Assembly (NCBI GenBank): GCA_937872315.1
Contig: CALMST010000019.1
Location: 1 to 59,919 of the forward strand
DNA: 59,919 nucleotides
Direction of reading: 5' to 3'
Source of the DNA: an uncultured Ignavibacteria bacterium
Lineage (GTDB): Bacteria > Bacteroidota > Ignavibacteria > Tepidaquicellales > Tepidaquicellaceae
The translations under genes and the position numbers were made by a program. Positions 1 to 8,151 of the stretch are shown one piece after another. The notes under the pieces are model-generated. The model did not search any database. It saw only the letters and a list, made by a program, of their open reading frames with translations, and was not told the DNA's origin. Position 1 is the stretch's first letter. Each line of letters starts with the position of its first letter.

Positions 1-17
1 ATGTGTAATTGTGTAAT

Positions 18-55
18 AAGGATTGGCAACTTTCATATGTTGCCAATCCTTTTTT
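18..55 (+). terminator. Rho-independent terminator of a gene upstream of the window
   Basis: A 13-bp perfect stem (18-30 pairs with 39-51) closes an 8-nt loop and runs into a T tract on the plus strand. It would end transcription of a plus-strand gene that lies before base 1. The left arm has no matching A tract, so it is probably one-directional. Confidence 0.8.
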
Positions 56-541
56 AATAATCTGCAATGCTTAAAAAGATTGTCAATCCGGATAAGTCTC
101 TGCGCGCATCCATTAAACTGTATCAGGGAAATGTCATTCATTACCTTAACCTGAAATTTCTTATTATCCGAATCCTCAAATGAAAATATTAGAAAATGTA
201 AACCGAATGGGAATATTCTGCCGTCAGCAGGATCATAAAATTAATCAAAAAGATTCTTTATCTCTCATTACTGTTTATTCTTTTCTGAAATTTTTAAAAT
301 CATCCTTTAAAAAATTTTAAGGAAAAGCCTGCAAATTCATTACCATTGTATTATCATTTTATACACACCTTAACTGATATTTTTTTTAAAAGCATAAAAA
401 TAAAAATTGATTTTGCATTATATTAATCATAATTTATTTACAAAAAAAATACCTTTATAATTAACTAACCAATATCATCTCTCTTTTAAGATCAATATTG
501 TTAAATCCCAAAAAACCTTAAACCGAAAGGATACAATCTCA
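56..541. other. AT-rich intergenic region, no gene recognised
   Basis: About 490 bases between the first terminator and the first gene. A 38-codon plus-strand reading frame (67-183, ATG to TGA) is present, but it has no ribosome-binding site and no recognisable product. The 3' end should hold the promoter of the T9SS protein, but I could not pick one out. A purine-rich ribosome-binding site (gaaagga) sits about 10 bases before the ATG at 542. Confidence 0.5.
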
Positions 542-3382
542 ATGAAAAAGTTACTCATTGTTTTAGCAGTAATTTGTTCCGGATATTTTGTTTTCACAGG
601 ACAGAAAAACACTGATGATAAAAAAACAATCAAAGACGCACCACCTATTTGGAACATACACAAGCTTACAAAATGGTATACTGACAGAGGACTTACACCG
701 CCAAATTATGTAGCTTCTGAAATTCAGAATAATAATTCAAACACTCAAACCGATGCGGGTTTATTGTCTAATATAAGAGTTTTTCCGTCAAACAATCCGC
801 AGTCAGAGAATTCAATTGCGATAAGTGAATTTAATTCAGAGCATCTGTTCGTTTCTACAAATATGTTCTTCACTCAGTCTTATTTCTTTTCAACCAACGC
901 CGGAATGAACTGGTTTGGAAGTGAAAATAATCCAAACGGATATTCCAATTACGGAGATCCGGTTGCTTTATTTGACCTGCAGGGAAATGCTTACTGGGTA
1001 ACACTTACTCAGCCTGGCGGAGTAGGCATAACTAAAACAACAGATTTCGGAACCACATGGGGACCTTTATGGTATGCTGATCCTGTCTCTAATACCAATG
1101 ATGACAAGGAACATGCTATGACAGACCTGTCAGGAGTCTATCCTAATAATATATATGCAGCTCTTACGGATTTTAATCTGAGCGGACCGCCCGTCAGTTT
1201 TGTAAGATCAACGAACGGGGGCCAGAACTGGAGTGCCAGAACAAATCTTCCGATCGGAAGCGCAAGAGGTCAGGGTGTGAATATTCAGACAGGACCTGCA
1301 GGCGAAGTATATGTCACGTGGGCGCATTATCCCGGTACAACCGCAGAGCAGGGTATCGGTTTTGCAAAATCTACCGACGGCGGCGCAACTTTCAATACTC
1401 CTGTAGTAGCTTTTCCAATCAGCGGTATAAGATTAAGCAATGGAGCTTTACCGGAATACGGCGGAACACGAGTTTCAAGCTTTCCATCTATGGCTGTTGA
1501 CAGATCAAATGGTCCGAGAAGAGGATGGATCTATATTGTCTATCCTGACAGAAGTACGGGTGATGCGGATGTTTATGTAAATATTTCTACTGACGGCGGC
1601 GCAACCTGGGGTGCCAAGATCAGAGTCAATGAAGATCCGGTTGGTAAACAGCAATGGATGTCTTCAGCTGCTGTGGATGCTTCAAATGGTGCTTTGAGTA
1701 TTTCGTATTTTAATATGGATACAACAGGATTGCTAACTGCAAGATATCTTGCAACCTCGCTTGACGGCGGATCCACATGGGACAGAACCAAGATCAGCAA
1801 CACAAGATTTACACCCGGAGCCATTCCCGGATTTGCCGGAGGTTATATGGGTGATTATTATGAAACTGCATCTTTCGGCGGTAAGATAGTTCCATGCTGG
1901 AGTGATAACACCGCAGGTCCATGGCAGGCTTTTGTTTCTCCGGTAATTCTTGGACCGTCAATTAATACTACTCCCCTGCCAAATACTGAAAATCTTAACG
2001 GACCATATGTAGTAAATGCAACTATCTCAACTGCAGGAAGCGGTCTGGTTACGGGAGAAACAAAACTGCACTGGGGCAGAGGTACTATAAATAATATTAC
2101 GATCATGGGTAATACCGGAGGAAACAACTGGTCAGCTAATATTCCCGGTAACGGTCAGCCCGCTGAATACAGATATTATATCAGTACAATTGACTCACTG
2201 GGCAGAGCTTCAACTTCACCTGCTAATGCTCCCGGTTCTTATTATACTTTCTTTGCCGTAAATGATACAATAAGACCTCAGATCACTTACACACCGCTTC
2301 CGGATCAGGCTAAAGCTTCATGGCCATCTACAGTTACGGCAAATGTAACTGACAACATCGGCCTGGATTCTGTATGGGTAAAATGGTATAAAAATTCAAC
2401 CGCAAATACCAAACAATTCAGATTGCCAAATACAGGAGGCAATATTTTTTCTGCAATGTTTAATTCACTGAATTCAGATGTGTCGATCGGAGATTCAATA
2501 TTTTATAAAATCTATGCACAGGATAATTCATTGCTGCATAATTCAGATTCGACCGTTCTGAATAAATTCAAAATAGTAAATGCTTTTCTGTGCGAAGACT
2601 TTTCAGGAACCACTTTTCCTCCGACCGACTGGAGCCTTGAATATTCAGGAACTCCTTATTGGCTCAGGGACAATGCAAGTGCTTTCGGTACAGGCTCAGG
2701 CTCAACCACTTATCAGTTCTATGATGCCAATGTTGGCGTTAATCAGTCACTGATCACTCTGACTTTCGGCAATACCGTTCCGGGTGACTCATTAAAATTT
2801 GATCATGCTTACTGCACATACATAGACGAAGTGGATCAGCTTCAGATACTGACTTCCACTAATGCCGGAGCTACATATACATCTCTGATCACACTTGACG
2901 GAGGTGTTTCCGGACCATTGGTAACAGCTCCACCGAATTTAAATCCTTTTACTCCGACTGCGGGTCAGTGGGCAACTAAAAAGTTAGCTCTTCCTTCAGG
3001 TACAAATAAGATCAAATTCACTGGTCTTAGTCAATATGGGAATAATTTGTTTCTGGACAATATCTGTGTAGCAGGAGGTACTATAGGAATTTCAAGTTCA
3101 CTTAATGATCTGATACCTGAATCATATAATTTATCTCAGAACTATCCAAACCCTTTCAATCCGACAACAAAGATAAATTTCTCAGTACCAAATAATGGAT
3201 TGGTAACTTTAAAGATCTATGATATTCTTGGAAAAGAAGTCATGACACTGGTGAATGAAACTGTTGCGGCAGGTAATTATGATGTAAGTTTCAACGGCAG
3301 TAATCTTGCCAGCGGTGCTTATTTTTACAGATTAGAGAGCGGTTCATTTACAGATATAAAACGAATGATGCTGATAAAATAG
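542..3382 (+). CDS. Secreted sialidase-like (BNR/Asp-box) beta-propeller protein with T9SS type A sorting domain
   Basis: This 946-residue protein starts with a signal peptide (MKK, then a hydrophobic stretch to about residue 20). Residues ~80-480 carry repeated Asp-box-type motifs (S/T-x-D/N-x-G-x-T/N-W/F: STNGGQNW, STDGGATF, STDGGATW, SLDGGSTW). These mark the corners of blades in sialidase-like and related six- or seven-bladed propellers. Residues ~490-730 look like Ig/FN3-type beta domains with VTDNIGLDSV-like segments, followed by a jelly-roll-like region at ~745-860. The last ~85 residues are a type IX secretion sorting domain (YPNPFNPTTKINF, then GKEVMTLVNE, ending in KRMMLIK). I infer export across the outer membrane and surface attachment or release. 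Asp-boxes alone do not show enzyme activity, and I see no clear sialidase catalytic set (such as an FRIP motif). A strong ribosome-binding site supports the ATG. It stands alone and converges on the next gene across a shared terminator. Confidence 0.85.
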   Translation: MKKLLIVLAVICSGYFVFTGQKNTDDKKTIKDAPPIWNIHKLTKWYTDRGLTPPNYVASEIQNNNSNTQTDAGLLSNIRVFPSNNPQSENSIAISEFNSEHLFVSTNMFFTQSYFFSTNAGMNWFGSENNPNGYSNYGDPVALFDLQGNAYWVTLTQPGGVGITKTTDFGTTWGPLWYADPVSNTNDDKEHAMTDLSGVYPNNIYAALTDFNLSGPPVSFVRSTNGGQNWSARTNLPIGSARGQGVNIQTGPAGEVYVTWAHYPGTTAEQGIGFAKSTDGGATFNTPVVAFPISGIRLSNGALPEYGGTRVSSFPSMAVDRSNGPRRGWIYIVYPDRSTGDADVYVNISTDGGATWGAKIRVNEDPVGKQQWMSSAAVDASNGALSISYFNMDTTGLLTARYLATSLDGGSTWDRTKISNTRFTPGAIPGFAGGYMGDYYETASFGGKIVPCWSDNTAGPWQAFVSPVILGPSINTTPLPNTENLNGPYVVNATISTAGSGLVTGETKLHWGRGTINNITIMGNTGGNNWSANIPGNGQPAEYRYYISTIDSLGRASTSPANAPGSYYTFFAVNDTIRPQITYTPLPDQAKASWPSTVTANVTDNIGLDSVWVKWYKNSTANTKQFRLPNTGGNIFSAMFNSLNSDVSIGDSIFYKIYAQDNSLLHNSDSTVLNKFKIVNAFLCEDFSGTTFPPTDWSLEYSGTPYWLRDNASAFGTGSGSTTYQFYDANVGVNQSLITLTFGNTVPGDSLKFDHAYCTYIDEVDQLQILTSTNAGATYTSLITLDGGVSGPLVTAPPNLNPFTPTAGQWATKKLALPSGTNKIKFTGLSQYGNNLFLDNICVAGGTIGISSSLNDLIPESYNLSQNYPNPFNPTTKINFSVPNNGLVTLKIYDILGKEVMTLVNETVAAGNYDVSFNGSNLASGAYFYRLESGSFTDIKRMMLIK

Positions 3383-3514
3383 TCTGGGAATTTTCAAAAC
3401 AGGCATAACTGAAGATGTATATTTCAGCAGAACAATTAAGGAAAACAGAACTGCATTATAATAATTTGAACTGAATGATATAATCCTGATAATCTTTAAG
3501 TTGTTTATAATATA

Positions 3515-3554
3515 AAAACGGGACCTGTAATTTAATATTACGGTCCCGTTTTTT
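3515..3554. terminator. Bidirectional Rho-independent terminator between convergent genes
   Basis: A GC-rich stem (acgggacc paired with ggtcccgt, extended by gtaat/attac after one bulged base) is flanked by five A on the left and a run of T on the right. It can therefore terminate both the plus-strand T9SS gene (ends 3382) and the minus-strand gene (ends 3570). Confidence 0.85.
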
Positions 3555-3569
3555 ATTATGAATATTTAA

Positions 3570-5297
3570 TTACGGATTTAATACATGAACAAAATTTGAA
3601 GAATTTGTGAATACAGTGATAAGATCTGACAGATCTACAAGATTATCACAGTTCAGATCAGTTATAACATTTCCTGATGTAAAATTTATTGCATCATTAT
3701 ATACAAGCAGAACATCCTCAAGATTAATTGATTCATCCTGATTTATGTTGCCCTGATAAAATGACCATGATCCGCCGGAATTTACCATATTACCACCATA
3801 AGCCTTTGAAGATTCTGTCGTAAAATTATATGCTGAAAAATTTGATTTGAACATCTGAGGATTACTGCTCCATGTTTCAAGAGAATTTTCACTTTTAGCG
3901 ACAATATAATATCCCACTCCGCTCGCTGCATTCGGGAATGTGACGGTTGAAGCTATACCTGATCCTGCAAGGACTGATGATGAGTCTATAAGATTATAAG
4001 GTGATGATGAGCTTCTTAACTCAACATTAAATATCTTCTGAAACGGACAACTTTCCAGACTTACTGTTAATCTTAATGATGGTTCCACAAGTTCATATTC
4101 CGAAATAAATCTGAAACTAAAACCCGTGCTGCCGACAATTGTTCTGATTACAGATCCGGAAGCCGAATCTAATTCGTAAACAGCAGTACCGCTTGTTGTT
4201 AAATAATGTCCGTTTCCAAGGAGATATACACCCCGATTTCCTGTAACGACATTTAATGTACGTATATAATTTCCTGCGGAATCAAGAATTACAAGACCTG
4301 AAGGAAGACTGAATCCTGCCACAACAATATTTTTATTATCTAACTCGATCATCTGTTCTGCAAAATTAAGATTTGTGCTAGAGTGAAAAGGGGCAATAAA
4401 ATTACCGTTGAGATCATAATTTGCAACATCATTTGGAGCTGATGAACAGGATACGAGTATATTGTTTTGTAAATATAATATACCAAACGGACTTGTTATA
4501 CCTGTTGTAATAAAACTTCCTAAAGAATTCCCGGAAAGATCAAATTCCTGAATAGTATTTGTGCTTAAGCCACTGCCAACAGTTACAAGAAGATTGTTAT
4601 TCGGTCTGTAAGCCATACCACGGATATTATCAAGTATGCTGTTGTTCAAGCCTCCGGAAGGAGCAAAAACGGATTGATAAATACCGCTCTGGTCAAACCT
4701 CTGAACCACATCCGAGATCTGATCTGATACAAGAATATCTGTTCCGTTTACCCGCTGAAGTGCATGTATCGGAGTTGATAACTGAATTGAACTTGTAGGA
4801 ATGAAATTAGAATCAATCAGGTCTCCATTGAATGAATCAAAGATAAATACCCTGTCCCGGGAGGATTCCGGAATCATCAGCACTTTTGATGATGTAAGAT
4901 TATCTTTAAGTTCAGGATAAAAAAATTCCTTTGAATTTGAATTATCAACTATCCTGCCGTTACCGTAATCAATTCTGGAATTATTAATATTTACACTGCC
5001 AATTATTTCATCATAAAAAGCAGTATAACTTCCGTTATAGATATTCCGGAAATCAGTTATCACAATATAAACCGGATTCCCGTTTTCAATGCTTCTGGCA
5101 TGGATCATTATTCTTTCCGGAGCGATTATGCTCACAGGCAGATTCCTGCTTATTGCAAGCTGCTGAGCTGCTATGACAAGACCGGGATTTTCTTCTGTCA
5201 GAGTAAGCAGTTCATTGAATCCGGTCTTAGGTGAACTGAATGAATAGGAAGGAAGGATAAAAAAAATAAAAAATACAAATAAGGATAAATTTTTCAT
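3570..5297 (-). CDS. Secreted NHL/YVTN-like beta-propeller protein with C-terminal dockerin-like module
   Basis: This 575-residue protein has an N-terminal signal peptide (MKNLSLFVFFIFFILPSYSF). Residues ~140-375 hold repeats of the kind '...D.SG.Y...F.....GI...' (FDQSGIYQSVFAP, FDLSGNSLGSF, YDLNGNFIAPF, LDSAGNYIRTL), which suggests a six-bladed NHL-like propeller. The last ~200 residues form a module also seen in the gene at 10185: a small beta domain containing YYIVAKSENSLETWSS, a linker YNFTTESSKAYGGNM, then two EF-hand-like dockerin-type segments (GNINQDESINLEDV and DLNCDNLVDLSDL), ending in NFVHVLNP. No YPNPFNP T9SS tail is present. Localisation outside the cytoplasm is clear from the signal peptide; function is unknown. 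Start chosen: ATG at 5297, the only one giving a signal peptide. Confidence 0.75.
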   Translation of the reverse strand: MKNLSLFVFFIFFILPSYSFSSPKTGFNELLTLTEENPGLVIAAQQLAISRNLPVSIIAPERIMIHARSIENGNPVYIVITDFRNIYNGSYTAFYDEIIGSVNINNSRIDYGNGRIVDNSNSKEFFYPELKDNLTSSKVLMIPESSRDRVFIFDSFNGDLIDSNFIPTSSIQLSTPIHALQRVNGTDILVSDQISDVVQRFDQSGIYQSVFAPSGGLNNSILDNIRGMAYRPNNNLLVTVGSGLSTNTIQEFDLSGNSLGSFITTGITSPFGILYLQNNILVSCSSAPNDVANYDLNGNFIAPFHSSTNLNFAEQMIELDNKNIVVAGFSLPSGLVILDSAGNYIRTLNVVTGNRGVYLLGNGHYLTTSGTAVYELDSASGSVIRTIVGSTGFSFRFISEYELVEPSLRLTVSLESCPFQKIFNVELRSSSSPYNLIDSSSVLAGSGIASTVTFPNAASGVGYYIVAKSENSLETWSSNPQMFKSNFSAYNFTTESSKAYGGNMVNSGGSWSFYQGNINQDESINLEDVLLVYNDAINFTSGNVITDLNCDNLVDLSDLITVFTNSSNFVHVLNP

Positions 5298-5514
5298 AAT
5301 CTTATTGCTCTTTTAAATTTATAAATTATTTTCTTAAGGTATAAATTAATTCCGATAATAAGAATGACTTAATTTATTTATAATATTTTTTCTGTTACAA
5401 TTTTAAATATTCTTAAAAAATATAAAATTCTGATAAAAAAACAATCTCAGGATACGGTCAAAAGCTGATCTTATTATGACATTTAATTGAATTAAAAATA
5501 AATTACATAATAGC

Positions 5515-5522
5515 TAATTTTG
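5515..5522 (+). promoter_or_regulatory. Candidate -7 promoter element (TAnnTTTG type)
   Basis: TAATTTTG matches the TAnnTTTG -7 consensus known from Bacteroidota primary sigma factors. It lies 56 bases before the ATG of the GTPase gene at 5579. No good -33 element sits at the expected distance, so this is a weak call. Confidence 0.3.
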
Positions 5523-5578
5523 TATGCAAAAACTAAATCACTTAAGTGATATTATTTATAAATCTTAATACTATCTAA

Positions 5579-6904
5579 ATGAAAAAGATTAAAATTATTA
5601 TTATGGGTGCAGCAGGAAGGGATTTTCATAATTTCAATGTGTATTACAGAGATAATCCTGATTACGAGGTCATAGCGTTTACAGCAACCCAGATTCCGTT
5701 CATCGATGACAGAAAATATCCTGCAGAACTAAGCGGTAAATTATATCCAAAAGGAATTCCAATCCTGCCGGAAGAAGAACTGTTTAACTTAATCAAAAAA
5801 CATAATCCGGATGAAGTTGTATTTTCATATTCAGATGTTACTTTTGATTATGTCATGACTAAAGCTGCCCGGGTTAATGCTGCGGGTCCATCATTCAAAC
5901 TTCTCGGATATGATCAGACAGCAGTAAGATCCACTAAACCCGTAATAGCAGTTGTAGCATCCAGAACAGGTTCGGGTAAGAGCCAGACATCCAGAAAAGT
6001 CATGGAGATATTAAATGCACTTGGCAAAAAAGTAATTGCGATCAGACATCCAATGCCATACGGAAATCTTGCTAAACAGAAAGTACAGAGATTTGCCGCA
6101 ATTTCTGATCTGAAAAAACATAAATGCACTATTGAAGAAATGGAAGAATACGAACCTCATGTTGCAAGAGGAAATGTAATTTATGCCGGAGCCGATTATG
6201 AAGCGATCGTAAGGGAAGCAGAAAAGGAAGCCGATATTATAATTTGGGATGGAGGTAATAATGATATGCCGTTTTATAAAAGCGATCTTGTCATCACTGT
6301 TATTGATCCTCACAGAGCCGGTCATGAATTACGATACTATCCCGGGCTGACGAATCTGCTTATCTCTGATATTGTAGTTATAAATAAAATTGACTCAGCC
6401 GATCCTGAAGACATTCTTAAAGTCAGAAGGAATGTGGAAAAAATAAATCCAAAGGCAATTATCATCGAAGGTGCTTCGCCAATTTCACTTGATAACAGCA
6501 ATGATGAAGATCATATAAGAAATAAAAAAGTACTTGTGATAGAAGACGGTCCTACACTCACTCACGGTGAGATGAAATACGGTGCCGGGACAATTGCCGC
6601 GGAAAAATTCGGTGCTAAAGAGATAATCGATCCCAGAGAATATGCTGTAGGAACAATCAAAGATACTTTTAAAAAATATCCGGACATTGGTCATCTGCTT
6701 CCTGCAATGGGATATGGTGATAAACAGATAAAAGATCTTGAAGCTACAATTAACAAGATCCCCTGTGATTCCGTTATAATCGGAACTCCTATTGATCTGA
6801 GAAGACTGATTAAATTCAGGAAACCTGCTTTCAGAGTGAATTATGAATTACAGGAAATCGGAAAACCGGATCTGACGGATATTCTTAAAATGGAATTTTC
6901 TTAA
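5579..6904 (+). CDS. Cyclic 2,3-diphosphoglycerate synthetase-family P-loop GTPase
   Basis: This 441-residue protein opens with KIIIMGAAGRDFHNFNVYYR. That signature is characteristic of the cyclic 2,3-diphosphoglycerate synthetase family, which closes the ring of 2,3-bisphosphoglycerate in thermophilic methanogens; bacterial members are mostly called 'GTPase'. Residues 1-120 form a Rossmann-like N-terminal domain (ATQIPFIDDRKYP, LYPKGIPILPEEEL). A P-loop follows (ASRTGSGKSQTS, Lys134), then IIIWDGGNNDMPFY and a VVINKID motif resembling the NKxD element of G proteins. The length matches the family. It is monocistronic, with a candidate promoter upstream and a strong terminator downstream. Family membership is confident. 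Whether the bacterial enzyme makes cyclic 2,3-diphosphoglycerate is not established by the sequence. Confidence 0.85.
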   Translation: MKKIKIIIMGAAGRDFHNFNVYYRDNPDYEVIAFTATQIPFIDDRKYPAELSGKLYPKGIPILPEEELFNLIKKHNPDEVVFSYSDVTFDYVMTKAARVNAAGPSFKLLGYDQTAVRSTKPVIAVVASRTGSGKSQTSRKVMEILNALGKKVIAIRHPMPYGNLAKQKVQRFAAISDLKKHKCTIEEMEEYEPHVARGNVIYAGADYEAIVREAEKEADIIIWDGGNNDMPFYKSDLVITVIDPHRAGHELRYYPGLTNLLISDIVVINKIDSADPEDILKVRRNVEKINPKAIIIEGASPISLDNSNDEDHIRNKKVLVIEDGPTLTHGEMKYGAGTIAAEKFGAKEIIDPREYAVGTIKDTFKKYPDIGHLLPAMGYGDKQIKDLEATINKIPCDSVIIGTPIDLRRLIKFRKPAFRVNYELQEIGKPDLTDILKMEFS

Positions 6905-6938
6905 AAAATAATCTTACTGAGAATCCAGACTGCTATAA

Positions 6939-6981
6939 AAATAAATCCATAATGATTTTATTCATTATGGATTTATTTTTT
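6939..6981. terminator. Bidirectional terminator between convergent GTPase and cytochrome genes
   Basis: A 17-bp perfect stem (6939-6955 with 6962-6978) closes a 6-nt loop. A run of T follows on the right and a run of A precedes it on the left, so it can serve the plus-strand gene ending at 6904 and the minus-strand gene ending at 7001. Confidence 0.85.
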
Positions 6982-7000
6982 TTAAATTTTATATTAAAAA

Positions 7001-7624
7001 CTATTTACTGCCTGTCTCAGTTGGTGTCTGACCTGCAGTCACAGGAGGCTCTGCCTGAGGTACAATATTCTTTATTGGTTTTATTGATTTCAGATATGCA
7101 AAAATGGCTTTGATCTCGTCATCTGACATATGCTTAAAAAATTCCCAAGGCATAGGAGGTAAAAGATTTCTGCCGGCTTTCATACCTTTGTATTTTCCTT
7201 CCCTTAATGCAATCAGGAAATTACTTTCCTGCCACAATCCAATCCCTGTCTCATCAGGTGTTATGTTTGATGCATAGGATATTCCCCAAGGTCCAACCCA
7301 TGCTGTCAGATCCTGTGTAACTGAAAGTCCCTTGCTTTCCATTTCCTTCCTGTCCACATCAGGAGGCGGCATGCCTGCAGGATGACCGGATAACTTCAAT
7401 GATTCATCAATAACAGGTCCTTTAGGAGTCATTTTTTTTGGAGTATGACAATCTTCACATCCGCCTATCTGAACAAGATGCTCTCCCCATTTAATCTGAC
7501 TTTCAAATCCACCAAATTCAGTCTTCTGATTTATTTCCTTTTCTTTACCACTATCTGAACAACCTGATAAAACTAAAATAAAACAAACAATTGAAACGCA
7601 GGTAATAAATAATTTAATTTTCAT
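7001..7624 (-). CDS. c-type cytochrome lipoprotein (mono-heme)
   Basis: This 207-residue protein has a lipoprotein signal peptide with lipobox LSGC (Cys22), so it should be membrane-anchored on the periplasmic side. One heme-binding motif, CEDCH (Cys56, Cys59, His60), follows. A methionine in LLPPMPWEFFKHMSDDEIKA is the likely distal heme ligand, and the helix after it (DDEIKAIFAYLKSIKPI) is the usual C-terminal helix of class I cytochromes. The C-terminus is Pro/Thr-rich and disordered. Family members often act as small electron carriers or as subunits of periplasmic dehydrogenases; no partner gene lies nearby, so the electron donor is unknown. The terminator at 6939-6981 follows it. Confidence 0.85.
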   Translation of the reverse strand: MKIKLFITCVSIVCFILVLSGCSDSGKEKEINQKTEFGGFESQIKWGEHLVQIGGCEDCHTPKKMTPKGPVIDESLKLSGHPAGMPPPDVDRKEMESKGLSVTQDLTAWVGPWGISYASNITPDETGIGLWQESNFLIALREGKYKGMKAGRNLLPPMPWEFFKHMSDDEIKAIFAYLKSIKPIKNIVPQAEPPVTAGQTPTETGSK

Positions 7625-8151
7625 ACTTTGTAATATTTAATTTTAAAAAATATTTTCATAAAAATAAAATTTTTTTTCATAATTTCAAATATTGAATTTG
7701 TTGAATAAAAAATCAGATATATAATAGTATCCGGATTAACTTAAAAAAGTTTTATAGATATTATTATATCAAATATCAAATTTTTTTAATTGATTTTCAT
7801 AACATGCCTGTAAGTGATAAATTACAGAAAGAAATTCGGAGAATATCCGGGATGTAAAAATTTCCGGTTTTAACCAGCTGTCAGGGTTTTTCAGACAGTC
7901 GGTGTTTTGGAATATATGCCGCCAGTTAAGTATGATTTTAATGTTATATTTCTTAAAAACAAGCGGTGCGGTTTTATTTTGCTTCTTTCAGCAGATCGTT
8001 CAATAGAACTGTGAAAAATCCGGGTATGGTTATAGTCTGTTCTGTATTTTTTTAAACGTACTGGACATAGCTGACTAACCATTGGCAAAGAAATTCTAAA
8101 GAATTTTAAAAAATCTATTACCTTATTAACATTTAAAATACAATACCATCA
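7625..8151. other. 527-base gene-poor region, possibly holding eroded coding sequence
   Basis: The first ~180 bases are almost pure A/T. Bases ~7800-8090 are distinctly richer in G+C and contain a 63-codon minus-strand frame (ATG near 8082 to 7891). That frame has no ribosome-binding site and no recognised product. A small imperfect hairpin lies at about 7880-7900. I read this as a decayed gene or element rather than an active gene. Confidence 0.4.

Noticed and set aside
67-183. 38-codon plus-strand ORF after the first terminator
   Set aside because: No ribosome-binding site, no family features; A/T-rich DNA gives such frames by chance.
475-663. Minus-strand 62-codon frame overlapping the start of the T9SS gene
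   Set aside because: Antisense shadow of the signal-peptide region and upstream A/T DNA; no ribosome-binding site and no recognisable product.
1573-2127. Long antisense frames inside the T9SS propeller gene
   Set aside because: Opposite-strand shadows created by codon bias of the real gene; the plus-strand protein shows clear domains.
7891-8088. Minus-strand frame in the 7.6-8.15 kb spacer
   Set aside because: Basic, low-information product with no ribosome-binding site; kept only as a possible decayed remnant.
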